NCBI GenBank assembly: GCA_002402535.1
Contig: DHGB01000064.1
Span: 1-15,499 of the forward strand
Direction of reading: 5' to 3'
Length of the DNA stretch: 15,499 bases
Source of the DNA: Candidatus Shapirobacteria bacterium UBA4809
GTDB lineage: Bacteria > Patescibacteriota > Microgenomatia > UBA12405
In this document: piece after piece, positions 7,183 to 13,296 of the stretch
How the letters are laid out: each line of letters starts with the position of its first letter
Position numbering within the stretch: position 1 is the first letter of the stretch
The notes under the pieces: generated by a model
Databases searched by the model: none
What the model saw: only the letters and a program-made list of their open reading frames with translations
What the model was told of the DNA's origin: nothing
Translations under genes and position numbers: made by a program

Positions 7183-7926
7183 TTACTTTTTTCTTCTTTT
7201 AATAATTAATTTGTTTGAGGCTTTTTTATGTTTTCTGGTTTTTTTACCCATAGCTGGTTTACCCCAGGGAGTTTTGGGATTCATGCCGATACTGGAACGA
7301 CCTTCACCGCCCCCGTGTGGATGAGAGTGAGGATTTTGAGCCACACCCCTAACTGCTGGTCGAATCCCACGATGGCGAGAATCACCGGCTTTGACTAATT
7401 TAATGTTTGAATGATCGACATTACCAATTTGACCAATGGTAGCACAGGCATCACCAGGAAAAAGACGAAGCTCACCAGAGGGTAATTTAATAGTAACTTT
7501 GTTGACATCGATTGATTGAATAAAGGCCGCAGAACCGGCAGATTTAATTATTTGGGCGCCTCGACCGGCTTGAAATTCCAAACAGTTGATAGGGGTGCCA
7601 ACAGGAATATTTTTTAGAGGTAAACGATTACCTTCTTTGATGGGAGCTTTGGGGGAAGAAACAACAGAATCCCCTACTTTTAGATTGGCCGTAGCTAAAA
7701 TATAGGATTTAGAACCGTCTTCGTAGCTAAGATAGGCAATATTGGCACTGCGATTGGGGTCGTATTCAATGGCAATGACTTTGGCTTTGACATCAATCTT
7801 ATTTCTTTTCCAGTCAACAGGACGAAGGAAACGTTTATGCTCGCCACCGCGATGGCGGACGGAAACGTGACCTTGAGAGTCACGACCGCTGCGTTTTTTC
7901 TTGATAGTTAATAATCTATTTTTCAT
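7183..7926 (-). CDS. rplB: 50S ribosomal protein L2, short N-terminus (uL2)
   Basis: Highly conserved 23S rRNA-binding protein near the peptidyl-transferase centre. The product has 247 residues against about 273-277 in most bacteria. Alignment by eye puts SGRDSQGHVSVRHRGG (residues 13-28) on E. coli residues about 41-56, so about 28 N-terminal residues are missing; the rest is intact, including EYDPNRSANIA, PVGTPINCLE, RGVAQNPHSHPHGGGEGR with the conserved histidine, and TPWGKPAMGKKTR. The ATG at 7926 lies inside the end of rplW (11-nt overlap), and the upstream DNA in this frame encodes no recognisable L2 sequence, so I see no frameshift explaining the shortening. Confidence 0.96.
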   Translation of the reverse strand: MKNRLLTIKKKRSGRDSQGHVSVRHRGGEHKRFLRPVDWKRNKIDVKAKVIAIEYDPNRSANIAYLSYEDGSKSYILATANLKVGDSVVSSPKAPIKEGNRLPLKNIPVGTPINCLEFQAGRGAQIIKSAGSAAFIQSIDVNKVTIKLPSGELRLFPGDACATIGQIGNVDHSNIKLVKAGDSRHRGIRPAVRGVAQNPHSHPHGGGEGRSSIGMNPKTPWGKPAMGKKTRKHKKASNKLIIKRRKK

Positions 7927-8203
7927 TTTTTAGGGTTAAAAGATCAATTTTTTGATCTTTTTTAATAGTAATAACGGCTTTTTTACGATCGGGATGAACA
8001 ATAGGACTGCGGGTTTTCCAGTTAGTTTTTACTTTGCCTTTAATATTAAAGAGATTAACTTTTAGGGGGTTTATTCCAAAAAGTGATTTAAATTCGGTGG
8101 CAACCTGATTTTTATTGGCTTTTCGATCAACGAGAAAGGAGTACTTCCCAATTGACTGGGCAGCGATGGCTTTTTCGGTGACTAAAGGCCTTTTAATAAT
8201 CAT
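7916..8203 (-). CDS. rplW: 50S ribosomal protein L23 (uL23)
   Basis: Rim protein of the exit tunnel and docking site for trigger factor and SRP. The 95-residue product is of usual length, with MIIKRPLVTEKAIAAQSIGKYSFLVDRKANKNQVATEFKSLFG (N-terminal half; RPLVTEKA is the family signature), then NPLKVNLFNIKGK and the C-terminal strand DRKKAVITIKK. It starts 4 nt after the rplD stop, with AAATAAAAAT before the ATG, and overlaps rplB by 11 nt. Confidence 0.96.
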   Translation of the reverse strand: MIIKRPLVTEKAIAAQSIGKYSFLVDRKANKNQVATEFKSLFGINPLKVNLFNIKGKVKTNWKTRSPIVHPDRKKAVITIKKDQKIDLLTLKNEK

Positions 8204-8207
8204 ATTT

Positions 8208-8843
8208 TTATTTGTTTAATTGTTTTAAGGCGGTGGCCGTAAAAATTAAATAATTTTGTCTCGATAAATCATAACTATTGAGAGATTTAACTGAAATTAA
8301 TTTGATGTCGGGAATGTTTCCAAAAGCGCGCTGGACGCTATCAAAATGACGACTGGTTATGATACCAATTTTACGGCTATTTGCCAATGATTCGATTTGT
8401 TTTTCAAGTTTGCCAATAAAGGCTGAGGCAGATTTTGTTTTGGGGTCAATCGTCGATAATTTGTCAATGACAATAATTGATTTATCTTTTGCAAATTTAG
8501 ATAAGACCGATTTTAGGGCTGATTGACGTAGTTTTTGAGAGAGACGCATCCTAGGTTTTTGATTACCGCGAGGACCATGAGCGGAACCGCCACCGACAAA
8601 TTGAGGAGCCTTGGCGGTACTATGTCGGGCTTGACCAGTACCTTTTTGGGAATACATTTTCTTAGTGGTACCAGCAATTTCACCCCGATGTTTGGCGATT
8701 GCATGGGCGCCGCGCTGATTGTGAAGATAAATTTTAATTGCCTGGGCAATTAAATCGTCATTAATTTTAGCTTCAAAAAAAGAGGCAGGAAGGGTAATCT
8801 CTTTTATTTTTTCTGCTTGAAGATTGTAAAGTGTCGCCTTCAT
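8208..8843 (-). CDS. rplD: 50S ribosomal protein L4 (uL4)
   Basis: Large-subunit assembly protein whose loop forms part of the exit-tunnel constriction; in E. coli L4 also represses the S10 operon (no evidence for or against that here). I use the ATG at 8843 (211 residues): the longer frame from 8897 adds 18 residues that lie within rplC and do not resemble L4, whereas MKATLYNLQAEKIKEITLP is a normal L4 start. The conserved loop KGTGQARHSTAKAPQFVGGGSAHGPR (about residues 67-92) and the C-terminal NYLIFTATALKQL are present. The ATG follows the rplC stop by 4 nt within AAAAAATAAACATATG, a sequence also found exactly before tuf. Confidence 0.96.
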   Translation of the reverse strand: MKATLYNLQAEKIKEITLPASFFEAKINDDLIAQAIKIYLHNQRGAHAIAKHRGEIAGTTKKMYSQKGTGQARHSTAKAPQFVGGGSAHGPRGNQKPRMRLSQKLRQSALKSVLSKFAKDKSIIVIDKLSTIDPKTKSASAFIGKLEKQIESLANSRKIGIITSRHFDSVQRAFGNIPDIKLISVKSLNSYDLSRQNYLIFTATALKQLNK

Positions 8844-8847
8844 ATGT

Positions 8848-9405
8848 TTATTTTTTAGAAATAACAACCCAAGAATTGATATGGCCTGGAACGGCACCGG
8901 TGACGTAAAGTAAATTTTGGTCTTTATCTACCTTAAAGATTTTTAAATTGGAGACTGTAACCTTTGTATTACCATAATGACCAGGCATTTTTTTACCCTT
9001 AATAACTTTTCCGGGAGTTTGGGCGCCGATAGAACCAGGAGCCCTAACTCGGTCTGATTGACCACCGGTAACGGGCTGACGATGAAAACCCCAGCGTTTA
9101 ATCACACCGGCAAACCCACGACCTTTGCTTCGACTAGAAGCAGAAACCTGGTCACCGGGATTAAAAACAGTATCAATAGTGATTTCTGTCTTTAGTTCGG
9201 GAACAGTTTCGCCAGTAGATTTAAATTCGATTAATTTATTTTTGTGAGTTTTGAGCTGAAGAGCCTCGTAACCATCTTTGTCTTTAGTTCGAAGCCGGTT
9301 GACAGTGAGAGGTTTGGCTTCCAAAACGGTGACACCAATTCTTTTGCCATCCTCGGTAAAAAGACTAGTCATGTATTTTTTTTGAGTGAGAAATCCGGAA
9401 ATCAT
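8848..9405 (-). CDS. rplC: 50S ribosomal protein L3 (uL3)
   Basis: Binds near the 3' end of 23S rRNA and helps start 50S assembly; its central loop reaches toward the peptidyl-transferase centre. The best start is the ATG at 9405 (185 residues), giving MISGFLTQKKYMTSLFTEDG; the frame also opens at 9435, but its first ten residues overlap the end of rpsJ and lack family similarity. Conserved parts are the RSKGRGFAGVIKRWGFHRQPVTGGQSDRVRAPGSIG region (about residues 93-128) and TPGKVIKGKKMPGHYGN. The protein is shorter than E. coli L3 (209), as in some compact genomes. It lies 7 nt after rpsJ, with no Shine-Dalgarno site (TACCGCT before ATG). Confidence 0.95.
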   Translation of the reverse strand: MISGFLTQKKYMTSLFTEDGKRIGVTVLEAKPLTVNRLRTKDKDGYEALQLKTHKNKLIEFKSTGETVPELKTEITIDTVFNPGDQVSASSRSKGRGFAGVIKRWGFHRQPVTGGQSDRVRAPGSIGAQTPGKVIKGKKMPGHYGNTKVTVSNLKIFKVDKDQNLLYVTGAVPGHINSWVVISKK

Positions 9406-9412
9406 AGCGGTA

Positions 9413-9721
9413 TTACATCTTGACTTCAACTTCAACTCCAGAGGGTAGGTCGAGGTGCTGAAGACTATCGACAGTCCGAAGATTAGTGCTGAAGATATCG
9501 ATAAGACGCTTATGAGTCAAAACTTCGTAGTGGTCACGAGCGTTTTTGTCGGTATGAGGACTAGTTAAAACTGTAATGAGCTTACGGGCAGTAGGTAGAG
9601 GGATTGGACCTTGAACAGAGGCACCGGCCGTAATCGCAGCTTCCACAATCTTGACCGCCGCCTCATCAATGAGGCGGTGGTCAAAAGATTTTAATCTGAT
9701 ACGAATCCGAGTACCTTTCAT
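9413..9721 (-). CDS. rpsJ: 30S ribosomal protein S10 (uS10)
   Basis: Small-subunit head protein that also acts as NusE in antitermination in other bacteria. The length of 102 is standard. Motifs are IRIRLKSFDHRLIDEAAVKIVEAA (about residues 6-29), GPIPLPTARKLITVLTSPHTDKNARDHYEVLTHKRLIDI (about residues 38-76), and the C-terminal LQHLDLPSGVEVEVKM. It starts only 2 nt after the tuf stop (TAA AG ATG), so it is surely co-transcribed with tuf, and heads the S10 block. Confidence 0.97.
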   Translation of the reverse strand: MKGTRIRIRLKSFDHRLIDEAAVKIVEAAITAGASVQGPIPLPTARKLITVLTSPHTDKNARDHYEVLTHKRLIDIFSTNLRTVDSLQHLDLPSGVEVEVKM

Positions 9722-9723
9722 CT

Positions 9724-10896
9724 TTATTTAATAATTTCGGTGATAGCACCAGCACCAACGGTTAGACCGCCTTCGCGAATAGCGAAACGGAAACCGGATT
9801 CCATGGCAACAGGTTTTATTAATTTAATGGTAACATTGGCATTATCGCCTGGCATAACCATTTCAACACCATCGGGGAGAATAACCTCACCGGTAACATC
9901 AGTGGTTCTAATAAAGACCTGGGGTCGATAACCGGCAAAAATTGGAGTGTGACGACCACCTTCTTCTTTTTTAAGTAACAAAACTTCAGCTTTGAACTCA
10001 GTGTGAGGAGTGATGGTGCCGATTTTAGCAAGAACCTGGCCACGTTCGATATCATCTTTTTCAATGCCTCGAAGAAGTAAACCTACATTGTCGCCAGCTT
10101 GACCTTGATCAAGTTGCTTGTGGAACATTTCGACTCCAGTAACGACGACTTTTTTGGTGTCTCGAAGACCAACGATTTCGACTTCGTCATTGATTTTGAC
10201 GAGACCACGTTCGATTCTACCAGTAGCGACAGTACCGCGACCTTTGATAGAGAAAACGTCTTCAATTGGCATTAAAAAAGGCTTGTCAAGTTCACGAACA
10301 GGCTCGGGAATATAAGTATCAAGAGCTTCCATTAATTTTTTAATAGATTCAATGCCTTCAGCATCACCGTTTAAGGCTTTAAGGGCTGAACCACGAATGA
10401 TCGGAATTTCACTGCCAGGATAACCATATTTGGTTAAAAGATCCCTAATTTCCATTTCAACCAGATCTAAAAATTCAGCATCAGTGACAAGATCGACCTT
10501 GTTTAGAAAGACGACGAGGGCAGGAACGTTTACCTGCTTCGCGAGCAAAACGTGTTCACGGGTTTGAGGCATGGGACCGTCGGGAGCGGAAACGACAAGA
10601 ATAGCGCCGTCCATTTGAGCGGCACCGGTAATCATGTTTTTGACATAATCAGCATGGCCTGGACAGTCGATGTGAGCATAATGTCTTTTTTCGGTCTCAT
10701 ATTCAACGTGAGAAATAGCAATAGTAACAATTTTGTTGGCATCACGAACAGTACCGCCCTTGGCGATATCGGCGTATGATTTTGCATTACCCTGAATTTT
10801 TGTAATAGCCGCTGTTAAGGTAGTTTTTCCATGGTCTACATGACCAATAGTACCGACATTAACGTGCGGTTTGTTTCTTTGATAGACGTCTGCCAT
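9724..10896 (-). CDS. tuf: Elongation factor Tu with a divergent switch I
   Basis: GTPase that brings aminoacyl-tRNA to the ribosomal A site. The 390-residue product has all three domains. G1 is GHVDHGKT (residues 18-25), G3 DCPGH (77-81, with the catalytic His81), G4 NKVD (132-135) and G5 SALKAL (170-175); domains II and III follow normally to the [19 protein letters not shown] ending. The odd part is switch I: where nearly all EF-Tu have E-x-x-RGITI, this one has [10 protein letters not shown] (residues 50-59), keeping the Mg-coordinating Thr58 but lacking the preceding Arg-Gly. The segment between G1 and switch I is also about 3 residues shorter than in E. coli. No Shine-Dalgarno site is present; the ATG is preceded by AAAAAATAAACAT. 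It is the first gene of the long ribosomal run. Confidence 0.97.
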   Translation of the reverse strand: MADVYQRNKPHVNVGTIGHVDHGKTTLTAAITKIQGNAKSYADIAKGGTVRDANKIVTIAISHVEYETEKRHYAHIDCPGHADYVKNMITGAAQMDGAILVVSAPDGPMPQTREHVLLAKQVNVPALVVFLNKVDLVTDAEFLDLVEMEIRDLLTKYGYPGSEIPIIRGSALKALNGDAEGIESIKKLMEALDTYIPEPVRELDKPFLMPIEDVFSIKGRGTVATGRIERGLVKINDEVEIVGLRDTKKVVVTGVEMFHKQLDQGQAGDNVGLLLRGIEKDDIERGQVLAKIGTITPHTEFKAEVLLLKKEEGGRHTPIFAGYRPQVFIRTTDVTGEVILPDGVEMVMPGDNANVTIKLIKPVAMESGFRFAIREGGLTVGAGAITEIIK

Positions 10897-10911
10897 ATGT
10901 TTATTTTTTGT

Positions 10912-10932
10912 AAAAAATCCGCTTTCCGCGGA
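10912..10932 (-). promoter_or_regulatory. Leader hairpin followed by a U-run, just upstream of tuf
   Basis: On the minus strand TCCGC-GGAAA-GCGGA forms a 5-bp stem with a 5-nt loop and is followed directly by ATTTTTT. It ends about 15 nt before the tuf ATG, so it lies in the leader of the whole ribosomal run. Its shape is that of a small intrinsic terminator or attenuator, but the stem is short, so the function is uncertain. Confidence 0.4.
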
Positions 10933-10972
10933 AAATTAATAACAATATAATTGTAGCGAAAAACGCTTTAGA

Positions 10973-11001
10973 ATTGTATCAGTAAGACCTCAGATTCGCA
11001 A
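10973..11001 (-). promoter_or_regulatory. Candidate sigma-70-type promoter for tuf and the ribosomal run
   Basis: Minus strand TTGCGA (10996-11001), a 17-nt spacer, then TACAAT (10973-10978) preceded by TGA, which gives an extended -10 (TGnTACAAT). Spacing is optimal. A start about 7 nt further would leave a leader of roughly 70 nt that includes the small hairpin before tuf. The call rests on sequence match only. Confidence 0.5.
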
Positions 11002-11055
11002 GATGGAAGTGAAGCCAAAAAGACAGTATTAAAGCTTTTTCGAATAATTCATCCG

Positions 11056-11078
11056 ATGATAGCATAAAAACAAGTCAA
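11056..11078 (-). promoter_or_regulatory. Promoter-like element upstream of tuf (extended -10 TATGCTATCAT)
   Basis: Minus strand carries TTGACT (11073-11078) and, 11 nt later, TATCAT (11056-11061) within TATGCTATCAT, an extended -10 form. The spacing between TTGACT and TATCAT is too short for a normal -35/-10 pair, so either the extended -10 works alone or the element is something else. A closely similar arrangement lies upstream of fusA. Confidence 0.35.
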
Positions 11079-11080
11079 TT

Positions 11081-11103
11081 AAAACCCTGCCAGGTGGCGG
11101 GGG
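11081..11103 (-). terminator. Probable intrinsic terminator of fusA
   Basis: Minus strand CCCCGCC-ACCT-GGCAGGG followed by TTTTAATT. The stem is 7 bp with one C/A mismatch and lies about 28 nt after the fusA stop. On the plus strand the mismatch becomes a G-U pair, but no coding plus-strand transcript should arrive here. It separates fusA from the tuf-led run, although readthrough is possible. Confidence 0.55.
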
Positions 11104-11129
11104 TAAATAATTTTTTATTTTAATAGAGA

Positions 11130-13241
11130 TTATTCTTTTTTATCAGTAGTTTTGATGGTCAGTTTTTCCTGAATATCGCGGGGAACGGGATCATAATGAC
11201 TGGGCTCCATATAAAATGAACCACGACCTTGGGTTAAGGAACGAATCACGGTGGCATAGCCACGAACAGCCTCGAGGGGTACAGTAGCAGCGACGGTGGT
11301 AAAACCAAAAGCTTCAGTGGTACCGCCAACTTGACCGCGCCGGGAAGAAAGATCACCGATAACAGTGCCCAGAAATTCTGAGGGGGTAGCCACTTCAAAT
11401 TTCATAATAGGTTCAAGAATCAGAGGATTAGCCTGGATAAAAGCGTCTTTAATGGCATAGGATCCAGCTAATTTAAAAGCGGCCTCAGACGAATCGACGT
11501 CGTGATATGAACCATCATAAACAGAAACTTTGATATCAGTACAAGGATAACCAGCAATGATCCCCTTGGTTAAAGTTTCGCGAACACCTTTTTCAATAGC
11601 CGGAATAAAATTTGCGGGAATGACTCCACCCTTAATAGCATTAACAAACTCCACTCCCTCGCCTCTGTTTTTAGGCTCGATGCGAATTTTACAGTGACCG
11701 TATTGACCATGACCTCCGGACTGATGAATGTATTTACCCTCACCTTCGGCATTAGCAGAAATAGTCTCCCGATAGGCAACTTGGGGGGCTCCAGTTTTAA
11801 CATTGACTCCAAATTCTCTTTTAAGACGATCAACAATAATTTCAAGGTATAGTTCTCCCATGCCGGCAATAATGGTTTGACCGGTTTCATGATTATATGA
11901 GACTCTAAAAGTTGGATCTTCAGAGGATAAACGATTAAGTGCCGCTCCCATTTTTTCCTGATCATCGGCAGTTTCCGGCTCAATACTCAAAGAGATAACA
12001 GGTTCGGAAAATTGAATTGGGGAGAGGGAAATAGGGTGAAGTTTATCACATAAAGTATCACCAGTAGCTGATTCTTTTAAGCCAATACAGGCAATAATTT
12101 CTCCAGCATAACCTTCTTCTATCCCCTCGCGTTTGTCAGCGTGCATTAAAAGTAAACGACCGATTCTTTCGCTTTTTTGTTTAGTTGAGTTATAAATCTC
12201 TTGACCAGTTTTGACTGTGCCGGAATAAATCCGAACATAGGACAAAGTCCCAACGTGAGGATCCGATTGAACCTTAAAAAGAAGACCGGAAAAGGGCTCT
12301 TGATTTTCCGACTTTCGACTGATTACTTCATTTGTGACAACATCAAAACCCTGAGTGGGGGGAATATCTGATGGTGAAGGTAGATAATCAATAATGGCGT
12401 CTAGGAGAGGGTGAATACCCTTATTTCTCCAAGAAGCACCGCAATAAACTGGGAATAATTTTCGGTTGATAGTGGCGTGACGAAGTACCGCTTTTAATTC
12501 GGCGACAGATATTTCCTGATCACCGAGAAATTTTTCCATTAAAGCTTCATCCTCTCCGGCAATTTTTTCAACCATAGCCGCCCGAGCAGCAGTAGCCGTT
12601 TCCAAATATTCTGGAGTAACATCTTTGACCGTAAATTCCATGCCTTCTTCGTCTTTGTCATAGACAATCATTTTCATTTCCATAAGGTCAATCACCCCCA
12701 TAAAATCATGTTCCTCGCCAATGGGATAAACCACGGGTACAATGGGAGCGTGAAGTTTTTGTTTGATGGACTGAAGTGTGGCCTCAAATGAAGCTCCAAT
12801 TTTATCCATTTTATTGACATAAGCTAGACGAGGAACCTCGTATTTATCGGCTTGACGCCAGACGGTTTCACTTTGAGCCTGAACACCGGCATTACCATCA
12901 AAGATCATAATGGCCCCGTCAAGAACACGGAGAGATCTCTCCACCTCAGCGGTAAAGTCGACGTGCCCGGGAGTATCAATAATATTGATGCGATAATTTT
13001 TCCAAAAAGTAGTGACACAGGCAGATTGAATGGTAATCCCCCGCTCCCGCTCCTGAATCATGGAATCGGTAGTCGTGGTCCCCTCATCGACAGAACCAAT
13101 TTTGTGGATATTTCCGGTGTAAAAAAGCAAACGCTCAGTAGTAGTGGTTTTGCCACCATCAATGTGAGCAATAATGCCGATATTTCTGACTTTATCCATC
13201 GGAACAATTCTATTTTTTGTGACTTGAATAGCTTCTGCCAT
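11130..13241 (-). CDS. fusA: Elongation factor G
   Basis: GTPase that drives tRNA-mRNA translocation and, with RRF, ribosome recycling. The 703-residue length is typical (about 690-704). G1 is AHIDGGKT (residues 25-32; usual AHIDAGKT), switch I RGITI (68-71 region), G3 DTPGH (89-93), G4 NKMD (143-146). Domain IV carries the conserved GSYHDVDSSEAAFKLAGS, and domain V the LEPIMKFEVATP, GDLSSRRG, YATVIRSLTQGRGSF motifs. Before switch I the common DWMEQE reads DSMIQE. The start at 13241 gives a 14-residue lead before MDKVRNIGIIAHID; Met15 is an alternative. It has no Shine-Dalgarno site. rpsL and rpsG, usual upstream partners, are absent; instead a divergent oxidoreductase lies 45 nt away. Confidence 0.97.
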   Translation of the reverse strand: MAEAIQVTKNRIVPMDKVRNIGIIAHIDGGKTTTTERLLFYTGNIHKIGSVDEGTTTTDSMIQERERGITIQSACVTTFWKNYRINIIDTPGHVDFTAEVERSLRVLDGAIMIFDGNAGVQAQSETVWRQADKYEVPRLAYVNKMDKIGASFEATLQSIKQKLHAPIVPVVYPIGEEHDFMGVIDLMEMKMIVYDKDEEGMEFTVKDVTPEYLETATAARAAMVEKIAGEDEALMEKFLGDQEISVAELKAVLRHATINRKLFPVYCGASWRNKGIHPLLDAIIDYLPSPSDIPPTQGFDVVTNEVISRKSENQEPFSGLLFKVQSDPHVGTLSYVRIYSGTVKTGQEIYNSTKQKSERIGRLLLMHADKREGIEEGYAGEIIACIGLKESATGDTLCDKLHPISLSPIQFSEPVISLSIEPETADDQEKMGAALNRLSSEDPTFRVSYNHETGQTIIAGMGELYLEIIVDRLKREFGVNVKTGAPQVAYRETISANAEGEGKYIHQSGGHGQYGHCKIRIEPKNRGEGVEFVNAIKGGVIPANFIPAIEKGVRETLTKGIIAGYPCTDIKVSVYDGSYHDVDSSEAAFKLAGSYAIKDAFIQANPLILEPIMKFEVATPSEFLGTVIGDLSSRRGQVGGTTEAFGFTTVAATVPLEAVRGYATVIRSLTQGRGSFYMEPSHYDPVPRDIQEKLTIKTTDKKE

Positions 13242-13266
13242 AATTTAATTTTATAAATTGATTTTA

Positions 13267-13296
13267 AACATAGTATCATAGCATAAATGAAGTCAA
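13267..13296 (-). promoter_or_regulatory. Candidate fusA promoter
   Basis: Minus strand TTGACT (13291-13296), 18-nt spacer, TATGTT (13267-13272). Within the spacer is TATGCTATGAT (13275-13285), an alternative extended -10. The -35 box falls inside the first codons of the divergent oxidoreductase gene, so the two promoters overlap. Start-site prediction gives a leader of about 20 nt for fusA. Confidence 0.4.
13274..13279 (+). promoter_or_regulatory. Candidate -10 box of the oxidoreductase gene, implying a leaderless mRNA
   Basis: Plus strand TATCAT lies 7 nt before the ATG at 13287. If it is the -10 box, transcription would start at or next to the start codon. No Shine-Dalgarno site is present, and no good -35 box is visible at 17 nt (TTATAA at 13251-13256 is weak), so this is tentative. 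Confidence 0.3.

Larger units (their letters stand above)
10897..11129. other. 233-nt spacer between fusA and tuf
   Basis: The only sizeable non-coding stretch in the window. Reading along the minus strand it holds a terminator-like hairpin after fusA, a promoter-like extended -10, a better promoter with 17-nt spacing, a weak 4-bp hairpin AGCG-TTTTT-CGCT (10955-10967), and the leader hairpin before tuf. I checked it for a tRNA or a conserved small ORF and saw neither. Confidence 0.7.

Noticed and set aside
7916..7990. Frameshift hiding the missing L2 N-terminus
   Set aside because: The upstream region encodes the normal end of L23 and no other frame gives the missing L2 sequence.
10897..11129. 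tRNA or structured small RNA in the fusA-tuf spacer
   Set aside because: No acceptor stem, T-loop or other RNA signature; only short hairpins and promoter-like boxes were seen.
11570..11983. 137-residue minus-strand frame inside fusA
   Set aside because: It is an alternative frame of a strongly conserved gene and has no family motif.
12852..13256. 134-residue plus-strand frame opposite the 5' part of fusA
   Set aside because: An antisense shadow of the conserved G domain; no recognisable domain and no start signal.
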